This document shows, piece after piece, positions 1 through 8,523 of a DNA stretch of 40,958 bases. The stretch spans positions 1 through 40,958 of the forward strand of contig JAEINO010000029.1 of assembly GCA_016342345.1 (NCBI GenBank), in the 5' to 3' direction. Both the position numbers and the translations under genes were made by a program. The stretch comes from Pseudodesulfovibrio sp. (GTDB lineage: Bacteria; Desulfobacterota; Desulfovibrionia; Desulfovibrionales; Desulfovibrionaceae). The notes under the pieces were generated by a model that saw nothing but the letters and a program-made list of their open reading frames with translations, ran no database searches and was not told the DNA's origin. Each line of letters begins with the position of its first letter. Within the stretch, counting starts at the first letter, position 1.

Positions 1-40
1 AGGCTTTAAACTATTCCCGCAAAAGTCAAACTTTGTTGGT

Positions 41-65
41 CCCCCAGCAAAGCTGGGGGGTTTCT
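41..65 (+). terminator. Rho-independent terminator of a gene left of the window
   Basis: A GC-rich hairpin (CCCCCAGC, loop AAA, GCTGGGGG) is followed by TTTCTC. It would end a rightward transcript entering from outside the window. The 230 bases between it and cheV contain no convincing gene. Confidence 0.75.
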
Positions 66-299
66 CATTGGACTAAAGGTGGTGTGAATGAAAACGTGAA
101 AATATATAAATCCACCGAGTGTCCGTGGCTCGCAACGCTTTGTGTCTTTCCAGCAGCAAAGAATACGGCCTTACTCAGGTTGCCCCAAAAGGTCGGAGTG
201 AGCGGCACAAAAAACGCAAGCCCGCCGTGTACTCTTTGTACGCAAGGATTTGTGTTTTTTTTATAGCAACAAGACAAGCCAACGTTCTTAGGCAATCTG

Positions 300-1256
300 C
301 TAGGCGACTGTTTCAGGATCCCAGTTTTTCACCAGGTTGATCACCTTCTCGGTCAGACCATGGAACTCAGGCTTGGTCACCTGGGCATCGGCCATGACAG
401 CCTTGCCCTTGTGCAAAACGCCATCAGAGATCAATGAGGAAAACAGCGTCACCGGCAACACCTTGAGGACCGGGTCCTCCTTGATGCGACGGGTCAATGT
501 ATAGCCATCCATCTGTGGCATTTCCACATCCGAAACCACTGCGTCAAGATAGTCGAGGGGACTCTTCCCTTCCTTTTGCGCCTTTGCCTTGATCTCCAGA
601 AGTTTGCCCCATGCTTCGGCCCCGTCTCCGACCACGACGACTTCAAAATTGGCATTGGTAAAGTTCGTCTGAAGCAATGCGCGAACCGAAGTGGAATCAT
701 CCACAATCAGGGCACGATATCGTTCCTCGGAAACAACATCGCTCAAATTCACATCAGTTTTACCAGATTCATCAAGATCAGCCAGAACCTGTTCAAGGTC
801 GAGCATCAGGACAAAACGATCATTGATCTTCACTGTGCCTGTGATGCAGTTGGTTTCCATCCCTGCAACATATCTGCTGGGAGGCTCGACATCTTTCCAA
901 TTCACCCGATGGATCTGGGTCACTCCCGAAACAAGGAACCCCGTAATCATGGCATTGAATTCAGTGACTATGATCGTTTCATTGTCGGCCTTGGCCCGTT
1001 CGACATCAAGCCAGACACTCAAGTCAACGACAGGGAGGATGAGGTCGCGCAACGGAATGGTTCCAAGAAAACTCGGATGAACAGCAGCTTCGGAGCCCTC
1101 CAGCCCCATGGGAGCCTCAACAATCTCCAAAACTTTGGCGACATTGACTCCAAAATAATGTATATCCAGTCCTTTATCCGTTTCTTCCTTGACGAAAAAC
1201 TCGATAATTTCGAGTTCATTCGTACCCGTTTCCAGCAAAACATCCGTCTGGCTCAT
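300..1256 (-). CDS. cheV: CheV-type chemotaxis protein (CheW domain plus receiver)
   Basis: Cytoplasmic chemotaxis coupling protein of 318 residues. Residues about 15-165 form a CheW-like domain, which links receptors to the CheA kinase. Residues about 181-312 form a response-regulator receiver. The acidic pair D186-D187 lies in a LIVDDS motif, the likely phosphorylated Asp is D243 in SDVEMPQMDG, a Ser lies in the TLFSSL strand, and the conserved Lys is K295 in VTKPEF. The domain order and length match CheV, which is thought to tune receptor-CheA coupling through phosphorylation. The start is supported by AAGGAGA seven bases upstream. It is a single-gene unit; no other che gene is in the window. 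Confidence 0.93.
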   Translation of the reverse strand: MSQTDVLLETGTNELEIIEFFVKEETDKGLDIHYFGVNVAKVLEIVEAPMGLEGSEAAVHPSFLGTIPLRDLILPVVDLSVWLDVERAKADNETIIVTEFNAMITGFLVSGVTQIHRVNWKDVEPPSRYVAGMETNCITGTVKINDRFVLMLDLEQVLADLDESGKTDVNLSDVVSEERYRALIVDDSTSVRALLQTNFTNANFEVVVVGDGAEAWGKLLEIKAKAQKEGKSPLDYLDAVVSDVEMPQMDGYTLTRRIKEDPVLKVLPVTLFSSLISDGVLHKGKAVMADAQVTKPEFHGLTEKVINLVKNWDPETVA

Positions 1257-1355
1257 AGTATCTCCTTACCTCAATGCATGACGACTCATAGGTGTTTAGC
1301 ATGACTCAGGACGTTAGATGAATGATTATTTTCAGTTCTCAAGAAAATGGAACGC

Positions 1356-1385
1356 CAAAAAAAATGCCGTAATAATACGGCATTT
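1356..1385 (-). terminator. Terminator after the neuB-like gene
   Basis: On the minus strand, AATGCCGTA and TACGGCATT pair around TTAT and run into eight Ts. It lies 21 bases past the stop of the NeuB-like gene. The stem is symmetrical and T-rich on both sides, so it could work both ways. Confidence 0.85.
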
Positions 1386-1406
1386 CAAATACGTTTTTTT
1401 ACAAAA

Positions 1407-2498
1407 TCAGGAAATGGCCGCTCCTGCGCACTCTGTTTCAGGGACACTCAATGTATCCCACTGCACAGGCTCTTCGTGCTTGACGGGACGTTTGATGGCT
1501 GCACCAACGACTTCATCCCAGTGAACAGGAGAAACTCCAACCCGGGGACTGCGAGTGGTGAGGTCCGCCTCTGTAAGAATGTGTCCGGCAGGCAGGTCGC
1601 GTGAAAAAACAATGCATTTTCTCAACTTCTTGGCCGCAGCCTGCTCTTCGGGAAAAACCTTCTTCCCTTTGACCCACATGGCTTTTTCCACTTCACGAAT
1701 CATTTTAACCATCAAGGCCAATTCCTGAGGTTCCAGGGAGGCCTGGTGATCAGTGCCCTTCAGGGATTTGTCCAAAGTGAAATGCCGCTCGACAACGCAT
1801 GCTCCGAGAGCAACCGAGGCAACACTGGGACCAAGCCCCTGTTCGTGGCCGGAATATCCGATAGGCAGGCCATACCGTTCTCGAAGGGCATCCATGACCG
1901 GCAGGCCGATCTGCTCTTCTGGGCACGGGTATGTGGAATTGCAATGCAAGAGCACAACATCATCATGATAAGAACGTATTTCAGCCAGGGCAACATCTAT
2001 GTCTTCAAGACCACTCATGCCGGTTGAAAGAATAACAGGAACATTCGCGGCTGCATACTTGCGAACCAGTGGCACGTTGACCAGATCGGCAGAACAGATC
2101 TTCAACAAATCCACATCCATATCCAGAACCTGTATCAGGCTTGGCTCGTCCCAGGCGGACGCGAAAAAAACCAGCCCAAGGGACTCACTGTACGTCTTGA
2201 GTTCACTCATTTGCTCAATGGACAGCTCCAGAGCGTTGCGATGCTCTCCATAAGTCGGCCCAAAACTGTTGCATCCGACATAAGGAGCTGCACGCCCCTC
2301 GCGAGTCAAGAGCGCTTCCATATCGCGTTTTTGAAATTTGACACCCTGAACACCAGCGGCAGCGGCTTTCTCAACCATCTGCTTGGCAATACTGAACTCT
2401 CCCTGATGATTGTTGCCGATTTCGGCAACGATAAAACAAGGATGACCTTCACCTATGGTGACGCCGGAACGAAGCGTGACAGACTGGATTTGTTTCAT
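1407..2498 (-). CDS. neuB: N-acetylneuraminate synthase family protein (NeuB/SpsE-like)
   Basis: 363 residues, the usual NeuB length. The family condenses phosphoenolpyruvate with an N-acyl-mannosamine-type sugar to give sialic acid or a related nonulosonic acid for surface glycans. The TIM-barrel part carries family signatures: FIVAEIGNNHQG near the N-terminus, VKFQKRD, LLHCNSTYP, GYSGHE and ERHFTLDKS. The C-terminal 60-70 residues (from about LRKCIVFSRDLPAGHILTEADL) form a SAF/antifreeze-like domain. The gene starts 1 bp after the stop of the upstream regulator-like gene, so the two are probably co-transcribed. The exact sugar (sialic, legionaminic or pseudaminic) cannot be read from the sequence, and no neuA or other nonulosonate gene lies nearby. 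Confidence 0.88.
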   Translation of the reverse strand: MKQIQSVTLRSGVTIGEGHPCFIVAEIGNNHQGEFSIAKQMVEKAAAAGVQGVKFQKRDMEALLTREGRAAPYVGCNSFGPTYGEHRNALELSIEQMSELKTYSESLGLVFFASAWDEPSLIQVLDMDVDLLKICSADLVNVPLVRKYAAANVPVILSTGMSGLEDIDVALAEIRSYHDDVVLLHCNSTYPCPEEQIGLPVMDALRERYGLPIGYSGHEQGLGPSVASVALGACVVERHFTLDKSLKGTDHQASLEPQELALMVKMIREVEKAMWVKGKKVFPEEQAAAKKLRKCIVFSRDLPAGHILTEADLTTRSPRVGVSPVHWDEVVGAAIKRPVKHEEPVQWDTLSVPETECAGAAIS

Positions 2499-2499
2499 A

Positions 2500-3147
2500 T
2501 CAAAATCTCACGATTTGAAACCCGCACTTTTGGGAATACGGCTTGAGCTGTTCATAAATTTCGCCCTGTTTGCCGAAAGAGGTAATGACCACGGCATCGC
2601 AGTCCACCTGGTCAAGGACATGCGGCGCGGAAACCACATGACCGTTAAACATTTGCCCCTGTTTTTCGGAGTCATTATCGAGAAGAATCATCACCTGAAA
2701 ATTGCTGTGTCTCAGCGCGGACAGCACCACTTCACACGTTTCGGAAGCACCGAAAAGGGCAAGCTTGCGAATCCCCTTGTCCTCAAGACCCTTGAGTCTG
2801 GCCAACACAAAATCCTTGATGGTCGAATACAGCCGGACCGTTTCGGAAGAGTAATCCGAAAACATTCTCTGACGGGACTTCTGACCTTCGCCAGTCAATG
2901 AATACCTGTAACTCTTTCCGTTGACCGGGAGAAATTCTACCAACCCATCGGCCTGAAGCTGTTTGAGATATTGATTGACCATGGCCCCTGACAAATTGAG
3001 CCGCCTGCCCAATTCGAACTGGGAAAGACTGGAATCCCGGGATACAGCATCGAGAATGGCGAGTATCCGTGAACTCTTGCTCGGCTTGAGATAGAGTCCA
3101 TCGGTTATCAGCATCCCATTAACCACATTTTCAACTTGATCTGGCAT
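2500..3147 (-). CDS. Winged-helix protein with a C-terminal Rossmann-like domain, probable glycan-locus regulator
   Basis: 215 residues from the ATG at 3147; a TTG one codon earlier is also possible. Residues about 25-95 look like a MarR/HTH_24-type winged helix: an FELGRRLNLSGAMVNQYLKQLQADGLV recognition region, shown here as two adjacent segments, then a basic wing (NGKSYRYSLT). Residues about 120-213 resemble a nucleotide-binding Rossmann half: KLALFGASETCEVVL, then MILLDNDSEKQGQMFNG and DAVVITSFG. This is reminiscent of the CoA-binding/PglD N-terminal fold. DNA binding combined with a small-molecule sensor is therefore the inferred role. It sits 1 bp upstream of the NeuB-like gene, which makes that gene the likely target or partner. 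Confidence 0.7.
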   Translation of the reverse strand: MPDQVENVVNGMLITDGLYLKPSKSSRILAILDAVSRDSSLSQFELGRRLNLSGAMVNQYLKQLQADGLVEFLPVNGKSYRYSLTGEGQKSRQRMFSDYSSETVRLYSTIKDFVLARLKGLEDKGIRKLALFGASETCEVVLSALRHSNFQVMILLDNDSEKQGQMFNGHVVSAPHVLDQVDCDAVVITSFGKQGEIYEQLKPYSQKCGFQIVRF

Positions 3148-3150
3148 CAA

Positions 3151-3696
3151 AACCCTCAGTCATTCGTTCGGTCAATGAATCATTTTGCTTATTTGCGAGA
3201 TGCTATCCTAGGTTTTGTACTCTAGTCACGCACCGTCACCCTGTCAACTTGCCGGTCCTTCAACGGTTTTGTCAGATTAAACGCACACAAGCAGTCATCC
3301 GTCCCTGACAATCAATCGTTGGCATATTGAATGATCGGCCCTTTTCATTCGATTCTTTAGTGAACGGGCAATCATTTTCTTTATTGAAACTTCAATTTTT
3401 TTGCAAATACTCTGCCAAATACCAGCAACTACCAGATTATCATGCCAATCTTCCCTGTAAACAGCTACAAACAAGAACTATTATTTTCAACACCCCCAAA
3501 ACGCCAATCTCTTCTTTTGCTCCTTTTTCCATTTTGCAAATCAACCCTTGTCAAAATTCCAACCATGCACTCATGATGAACTGGACAACATAAAAAATGA
3601 TTTCTTCAGACTCTGGCAACATGCCAATTGACCACATGGACGGGCTATTATACTGGTTGCGGATATTTTTTACACAAACCCAAAGGATTCCCTCCC
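3151..3696. other. Divergent intergenic region, 546 bp
   Basis: AT-rich region between the leftward regulator/neuB pair and the rightward acyl-CoA ligase. It holds the leftward promoter listed separately. A small inverted repeat TCATT-N9-AATGA (about 3162-3180) lies just before the regulator start and may be an operator. A possible weak rightward -35/-10 (TTGACC at 3628, TATACT at 3649) has only a 15-base spacer. A perfect TGGCA-ACA-TGCCA palindrome lies near 3613-3625. No gene was recognised. Confidence 0.6.
3219..3247 (-). promoter_or_regulatory. Sigma-70-like promoter for the regulator/neuB pair
   Basis: On the minus strand, TTGACA (3247-3242) and TAGAGT (3224-3219) are separated by exactly 17 bases. 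They lie about 70 bases upstream of the regulator start. The -35 is perfect and the -10 matches 4 of 6. Confidence 0.5.
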
Positions 3697-5415
3697 ATGG
3701 AGCAAATCGACCGCCCCTGGCTCAAGGCATATGATGCGGAAGTCTCTCCCTCTCTGGACTATGAGAAAATACCGCTGCACCATTTTCTTGACAGGACCGC
3801 TCGCAACTGGCCCAAACGAAAAGCCATTGTTTTCAAGAATTGGTCTATAAATTACGCCAATCTCAAAAAACAGAGCGAAGTCTTTGCGGCCAATCTGAAG
3901 GCGGCAGGAATCAGCAAGGGCGACCGCGTTGCCCTGATGCTGCCGAACCTGCCTCAGACCATTATTGCCTTGTGGGGTGTTCTCCGCACAGGGGCCGTGG
4001 GTGTCATGACCAACCCCCTGTACATGGAAACGGAAATCGTCCATCAGTTCAACGATGCTGACGTTCGATTCTGCATCACGCTCGACCTGCTTTGGCCCAA
4101 ATTGGAAAAATTGCGCGATTCCATTCCAGTCGAAAAATTCTTTATCACCTCCATCTCAGAGGGATTGAAGTTCCCCCTGAACATTTTCTACAAACTTCAA
4201 TCCAAAAAAAGTGGCAGCGCTCCAAAAGTTCCCTACGGCCAAAAAAATGTTTTTCCATTCAGCAATCTGACAAAAGGCCGAGACACATACACCAATGACA
4301 CCGTGACTTCGGAAGACACGGCATTCCTCCAATATACTGGCGGCACGACTGGTGTGGCCAAAGGCTGCATTCTCACACACGCAAACCTCGCAGCAAACGT
4401 ACAGCAATGCCAATCCATGATGCACAATCTGGGACAACAGCAGGAAACCTTCCTCGGCATCCTGCCCTATTTCCATATATACGGGTTAACCACGTGCCTG
4501 ACCTGGCCCACCAGCCTGGGCGCGACCATGGCCCCCTTTCCTCGCTACGTTCCCCACGATGTGCTCAAGGGCATCCAAAAGCTCAAGCCCTCGGTCTTCC
4601 CGGGTGCCCCGTCGCTGTATATATCGCTGCTCCAGCAAAAGGACATCGCCAAATACGACCTGTCCAGCATCAAATGCTGTGTCTCGGGTTCAGCCCCCAT
4701 GCCCGTGGAGTACATTGCTATTTTCAAGGAAAAAATAGGCACAGCCATTTCCGAAGGATATGGCCTGACCGAAGCATCGCCCATCACCCACTTCAATCCC
4801 ATCACTGGTCTCCGCAAGAGTGGCTCCATAGGCCTGCCTTTCCCGGACACCGATGCCAAGATAGTTGACATGGACGTTGGAGGCGACCCCCTGCCTCCGG
4901 GCAAACGAGGCGAACTGGTCGTCCGAGGGCCACAGATCATGCGGGGATATTACAACCGCCCTGATGCCACGGCTGACGTCCTCAGAAACGGATGGCTGTA
5001 CACGGGCGACATAGCCTACATGGATGAAGAGGGATATTTCTTCATTGTCGATCGGAAAAAGGATCTGATCATCTCCAGCGGATACAACATATATCCACGT
5101 GAAGTTGATGAAGTTCTGCATACTCATCCAAGCATCTCGGAAGCCGTCACTGTCGGAATTCCCCACAAAACCCGAGGCGAAATCGTCAAGGCATACGTCA
5201 TAGTCCACAAAGACAAGGAACTTTCCAGCAGCGATGTCATTGGCTTCTGTCGAGACAAACTTGCCAATTACAAAGTCCCACGCAAGGTGGAATTCAGAGA
5301 AGAATTGCCAAAAACCATGGTAGGCAAAGTCCTGAGACGCGCCCTCCGCGATGAAGAAGCCGCCAAGGTCAATGCAAAAAAGAAAAACCGCAAAAAAAAC
5401 GACACAGCCAAATGA
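3697..5415 (+). CDS. Long-chain fatty acid-CoA ligase (AMP-forming, FadD-like)
   Basis: 572 residues from the ATG at 3697. An upstream start at 3628 is in frame, but the FadD-like homology begins around EQIDRPWL, so the shorter form is preferred. It is an adenylate-forming enzyme that activates a fatty acid with ATP and CoA. The P-loop is YTGGTTGVAKG near residue 212. The later motifs EGYGLTEASP, the YTGDIAYMDEEGYFFIVDRKKD block, SGYNIYPREVDE and the C-terminal catalytic Lys region PKTMVGKVLRR are all intact. The last 15 residues are a very basic KKKNRKKN tail, which is unusual and might help membrane or nucleic-acid contact. It overlaps the APS kinase gene by 4 bp (ATGA), implying translational coupling. 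Confidence 0.9.
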   Translation: MEQIDRPWLKAYDAEVSPSLDYEKIPLHHFLDRTARNWPKRKAIVFKNWSINYANLKKQSEVFAANLKAAGISKGDRVALMLPNLPQTIIALWGVLRTGAVGVMTNPLYMETEIVHQFNDADVRFCITLDLLWPKLEKLRDSIPVEKFFITSISEGLKFPLNIFYKLQSKKSGSAPKVPYGQKNVFPFSNLTKGRDTYTNDTVTSEDTAFLQYTGGTTGVAKGCILTHANLAANVQQCQSMMHNLGQQQETFLGILPYFHIYGLTTCLTWPTSLGATMAPFPRYVPHDVLKGIQKLKPSVFPGAPSLYISLLQQKDIAKYDLSSIKCCVSGSAPMPVEYIAIFKEKIGTAISEGYGLTEASPITHFNPITGLRKSGSIGLPFPDTDAKIVDMDVGGDPLPPGKRGELVVRGPQIMRGYYNRPDATADVLRNGWLYTGDIAYMDEEGYFFIVDRKKDLIISSGYNIYPREVDEVLHTHPSISEAVTVGIPHKTRGEIVKAYVIVHKDKELSSSDVIGFCRDKLANYKVPRKVEFREELPKTMVGKVLRRALRDEEAAKVNAKKKNRKKNDTAK

Positions 5416-6017
5416 TTGATAATAAATACAACTGCAAATTCCGTGGCGAAATCTGTCGTGGACACAGAGAAGAACGCAACGGTCACAAGGCCAAAACCCT
5501 GTGGTTCACAGGACTTTCCGGATCAGGAAAATCCTCCATTGCTCATGCCGTGGAAAAACGCCTCTTTGACATGAAGGCCATTGCCTACACTTTTGACGGA
5601 GACAACGTCCGGCACGGCCTGTGCGCCGACCTTGGCTTTTCTCAGAAAGACAGGGCAGAGAACATCAGGCGCATCGGTGAAATGACCAAACTGTTCATGG
5701 ACGCAGGAACCATCTGCCTGTGTGCATTCATCACGCCTCAAAATGAAGTACAACAACGTCTTCGCGATGCCCATAAACAAGGAGACTTCTTCCTCGTTCA
5801 CGTGGACTGCCCTGTGGAGGTCTGCGAATCCCGCGATGTAAAAGGATATTACAAACTCGCCAGAGAGGGTAAAATCAAAAACTACACAGGGATCAACGCT
5901 CCATACGAAATCCCCATAAACCCTGACCTGAGCCTTGACTCGGACAAACTTTCCCTTGAAGAATGCGTTGATCAAACCCTTGCTTTTCTGGCAGACAAGA
6001 TAGCAATTCCCTCTTGA
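5412..6017 (+). CDS. cysC: Adenylylsulfate kinase (APS kinase)
   Basis: 201 residues; phosphorylates APS to PAPS with ATP. The Walker A GLSGSGKS lies at residues 34-41. Substrate-binding motifs follow: FDGDNVRHGL, then LGFSQKDRAENIRRIGE. The later KGYYKLAREGKIKNYTGI and APYE segments are typical of CysC. One difference: in the loop where classical CysC reads ISPYR with the phosphorylated Ser, this protein has FITPQ, so Thr may replace Ser. PAPS is not on the dissimilatory sulfate pathway, which uses APS directly. A role in sulfation or assimilation is inferred. The start ATG overlaps the stop of the acyl-CoA ligase. Confidence 0.92.
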   Translation: MIDNKYNCKFRGEICRGHREERNGHKAKTLWFTGLSGSGKSSIAHAVEKRLFDMKAIAYTFDGDNVRHGLCADLGFSQKDRAENIRRIGEMTKLFMDAGTICLCAFITPQNEVQQRLRDAHKQGDFFLVHVDCPVEVCESRDVKGYYKLAREGKIKNYTGINAPYEIPINPDLSLDSDKLSLEECVDQTLAFLADKIAIPS

Positions 6018-6050
6018 TCACTCCACTCGATAAACATGACCTTCGAAGAA

Positions 6051-6086
6051 CCAATTCTCCGACTTCCGGAGGATTGGCTCTTTTTC
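6051..6086 (+). terminator. Terminator of the ligase-cysC operon
   Basis: CCAATTCTCCG pairs with CGGAGGATTGG (one G-T wobble) around ACTTC and is followed by CTCTTTTTC. It lies 33 bases after the cysC stop. Confidence 0.85.
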
Positions 6087-6340
6087 AATAAAATCAGACC
6101 ACATTCCACATAGACCAACGCCCGATATTTATTACAAATATGCAAAACAAAACCGACTCAAATCCATTTCAACGAATCCTGTTCTCTTGAAAACCTGATT
6201 AATGCCAAGTTTATTCAAGCATACTGCACAATTTGCAAAAACGTAGTATGGGAAAAAACTTTAACTCAGACTGTATTTGGTGTATGCACCATACTTGTTC
6301 ACACTACTGATTATTGTAATTCCTATGAGAGGAGGAAATG
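6087..6340 (+). promoter_or_regulatory. Upstream region of the liv operon
   Basis: 254 bases without a gene. A weak promoter candidate is TTGAAA, 17 bases, TTTATT (about 6188-6216). A GGTG-TATG-CACC palindrome near 6279-6290 could be an operator. The region ends in a strong ribosome binding site (AGAGGAGG, 6328-6335). The regulator is not identifiable. Confidence 0.35.
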
Positions 6341-7522
6341 ATGAAAGGTTTTCTTAAAGGTGTAAGCCTGTTGGCGCTCATGCTCATTAGCTGCGCTTTC
6401 CTGCTGGCCGGTTGTGGCGAAGACAAAGCCAATACAATCAAAATCGGTTTCAACCTGCCCCTGACCGGGGACATCCCGGAAGTTGGTGAAGGCTCCAAAA
6501 AGGCAGCCCAGATGTACTTGAAAGACATCAACGATGCCGGTGGACTCGAAGTTGGCGGCCAGAAATACGCACTCGAATTCATCTACATGGATAACGAATC
6601 CAAAGCCGAGTCCGCGACCAATGTCGCACTGAAACTCATCGATCAGGAAAATGTTATCGCCATCATCGGCCCCAACTCCTCCAAGCAGGCCGTTCCTGCC
6701 GGCGGAACATGCAACGACAACCGCGTGCCCATGATTTCCCCATGGTCAACCAACCCCAACACCACACTGGATCGTCCGTGGGTCTTCCGCGCCGCTTTCC
6801 TTGATCCCTTCCAGGGTCCTGTTGTTGCCGACTTTGCTGCAAAGAAATTCAACGCAAAAACAGCTGGCGTCCTTTTTGACGTATCCAACGACTACTCCAA
6901 AGGACTGGCTGAAATATTCAAGGCTTCCTGGGAAGCCAAGGGCCTCGGCCCGGTCGTGGCCTTCGAATCCCACGGCACCAAGGATCAGGATTTTTCCGCA
7001 CAATTGACCACCATCATCGATGCCAATCCTGACTTCATCTTCGTTCCAGACAACTACAATCAGGTTGCCCTGATCGTGCAGCAGGCCCGTGACCTCGGCT
7101 ACAAGGGTCCCTTCATGGGCTCCGATGCATGGGGCACCCCAGACCTGATCAAACTCTGCGGCGAGCAGTGCTACGGCAACTTCTTCTCCACCCATTACGC
7201 CGCTGCAGGTGCCACGGGTGCCACAAAGGTCTTCATTGACCGTTACGAAGAAGCCTACGGGGCCACCCCGGCTGACTATGCGGCTCTGACCTGGGATTCC
7301 ATCGGCATCATGCTTGAAGCCATCAAAAATACTGGCAAGGTCGAAGCCGACCCGGTTGCCATGCGCAAGGCCGTCCGTGAAGGTCTGGCTGCCATCAAGT
7401 CCTTTGACGGCATCACCGGCTCTTCCAAGTTCGATGCACAGGGCGATCCCATCAAATGCGCTGTTGTTGTCAAGATCAGCGACAAGGGCGAATTCGTCTT
7501 TGAAGAATCCGTTTGTCCGTAG
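6341..7522 (+). CDS. livK: Branched-chain amino acid ABC transporter, periplasmic binding lipoprotein
   Basis: 393 residues from the second of two adjacent ATGs (6338 and 6341). The second has the better 5-base gap to the GGAGG ribosome site. A lipoprotein signal peptide ends in LLAGC with C25 as the lipidated residue, so the mature protein is membrane-tethered in the periplasm. The rest is a type-I periplasmic binding fold (Peripla_BP_6): IKIGFNLPLTGDIPEVGEG at the start, AIIGPNSSKQAVPA, VPMISPWSTNP, then the second lobe with PDFIFVPDNYNQVALIVQQA. It binds the ligand, probably Leu/Ile/Val or a related amino acid, and delivers it to LivHM. It is the first gene of livKHMGF. Confidence 0.93.
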   Translation: MKGFLKGVSLLALMLISCAFLLAGCGEDKANTIKIGFNLPLTGDIPEVGEGSKKAAQMYLKDINDAGGLEVGGQKYALEFIYMDNESKAESATNVALKLIDQENVIAIIGPNSSKQAVPAGGTCNDNRVPMISPWSTNPNTTLDRPWVFRAAFLDPFQGPVVADFAAKKFNAKTAGVLFDVSNDYSKGLAEIFKASWEAKGLGPVVAFESHGTKDQDFSAQLTTIIDANPDFIFVPDNYNQVALIVQQARDLGYKGPFMGSDAWGTPDLIKLCGEQCYGNFFSTHYAAAGATGATKVFIDRYEEAYGATPADYAALTWDSIGIMLEAIKNTGKVEADPVAMRKAVREGLAAIKSFDGITGSSKFDAQGDPIKCAVVVKISDKGEFVFEESVCP

Positions 7523-7601
7523 ACACGGTTTCATGAACCTGCCGGGCGGGGGCCAAGCGGCCCCCGCCCTTTTACATTAGATATTTCAAGGAATAACCGC
7601 T

Positions 7602-8513
7602 GTGGATTTCATAATTCAAAATATATTGAACGCCCTGCAGTGGGGAAGTTTCTATGCACTTATCGCCTTGGGCTACACACTAGTCTACGGTGTTTTGACG
7701 CTTATAAACTTTGCCCATGGCGACATCTTTATGGTGGGTGCGTACATTGCCTTTTTCGTGGCCTCGTGGCTTCTCGGTCCGGTCATCGGCCTTGATCCCA
7801 CATGGACATTTGTTTTGGCCATTCCGATAACCATGTTTCTCACCGCAGGAGTGGGTGTCACGCTTGAGCGCATCGCCTACCGCCCTCTTCGACGCAAAGG
7901 AGCACACCGGCTCTACGTTGTCATCACGGCACTCATGTGCGGCCTGATTCTCGAATATGGGAACCTCGCCTGCCTGGGTGCAAGCCGCAAGAAATTCCCT
8001 GATCTCCTGGAAAAAGTTATCTGGCACTTCGGAGACGTCGCAGTGACGAACCTCAAGGTGCTGGTCATCTTTGCGGCCATCGCTGTCTTCATATTCCTCA
8101 ACTTCATCGTCACCAAGACCAAAATCGGCATGGCCATGCGCGGCATCTCCTACGACAAATTTGCCATACCACTCATGGGCATTCCCATTGATGCAATCAT
8201 CGTCTTCACTTTCATACTGGGTTCCAGTTTTGCTGGTCTTGCCGGACTGCTGTTCGCCATGTCCTACCCGGTTCTGGAACCATTCATGGGCGCTCTCATC
8301 GGATGGAAAGCGTTCATAGCAGCGGTAGTCGGAGGCATTGGCGACATTCGAGGAGCCTTTTATGGCGGCTTCCTGCTAGGATTCATTGAAGTGGGCGTGG
8401 TCTCGATTTTCCCGTCCACCTACCGCGACCTGTTTGCGTTCTCGATCCTGCTCATCATTCTCTGGATGAAGCCGACCGGACTGTTCGGCGTCGCCAAGAA
8501 CACAAAAATCTAA
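7602..8513 (+). CDS. livH: Branched-chain amino acid ABC transporter, permease LivH
   Basis: 303 residues with about eight hydrophobic segments. The GTG start at 7602 has AAGGA ten bases upstream. The N-terminus (QWGSFYALIALGYTLVYGVLTLINFAHGD) is the classical LivH signature, shown here in full only as a description of residues 14-42. An EAA-type coupling loop lies near AMRGISYDKFAIPLMGI. It forms the inner-membrane channel together with LivM. It follows livK after 79 bases and precedes livM by 10 bases. Confidence 0.93.
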   Translation: MDFIIQNILNALQWGSFYALIALGYTLVYGVLTLINFAHGDIFMVGAYIAFFVASWLLGPVIGLDPTWTFVLAIPITMFLTAGVGVTLERIAYRPLRRKGAHRLYVVITALMCGLILEYGNLACLGASRKKFPDLLEKVIWHFGDVAVTNLKVLVIFAAIAVFIFLNFIVTKTKIGMAMRGISYDKFAIPLMGIPIDAIIVFTFILGSSFAGLAGLLFAMSYPVLEPFMGALIGWKAFIAAVVGGIGDIRGAFYGGFLLGFIEVGVVSIFPSTYRDLFAFSILLIILWMKPTGLFGVAKNTKI

Positions 8514-8523
8514 GGGCAGGACA

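Noticed and set aside
66-299. Possible small RNA or small ORFs between the left-edge terminator and cheV
   Set aside because: Only weak, alternative hairpins and low-quality frames without ribosome sites. No known RNA family was recognised.
6230-6256. Sigma-54-like site (TGCAC...TTGCA) upstream of livK
   Set aside because: The spacing between the GG- and GC-like elements is about two bases too short for a -24/-12 promoter.
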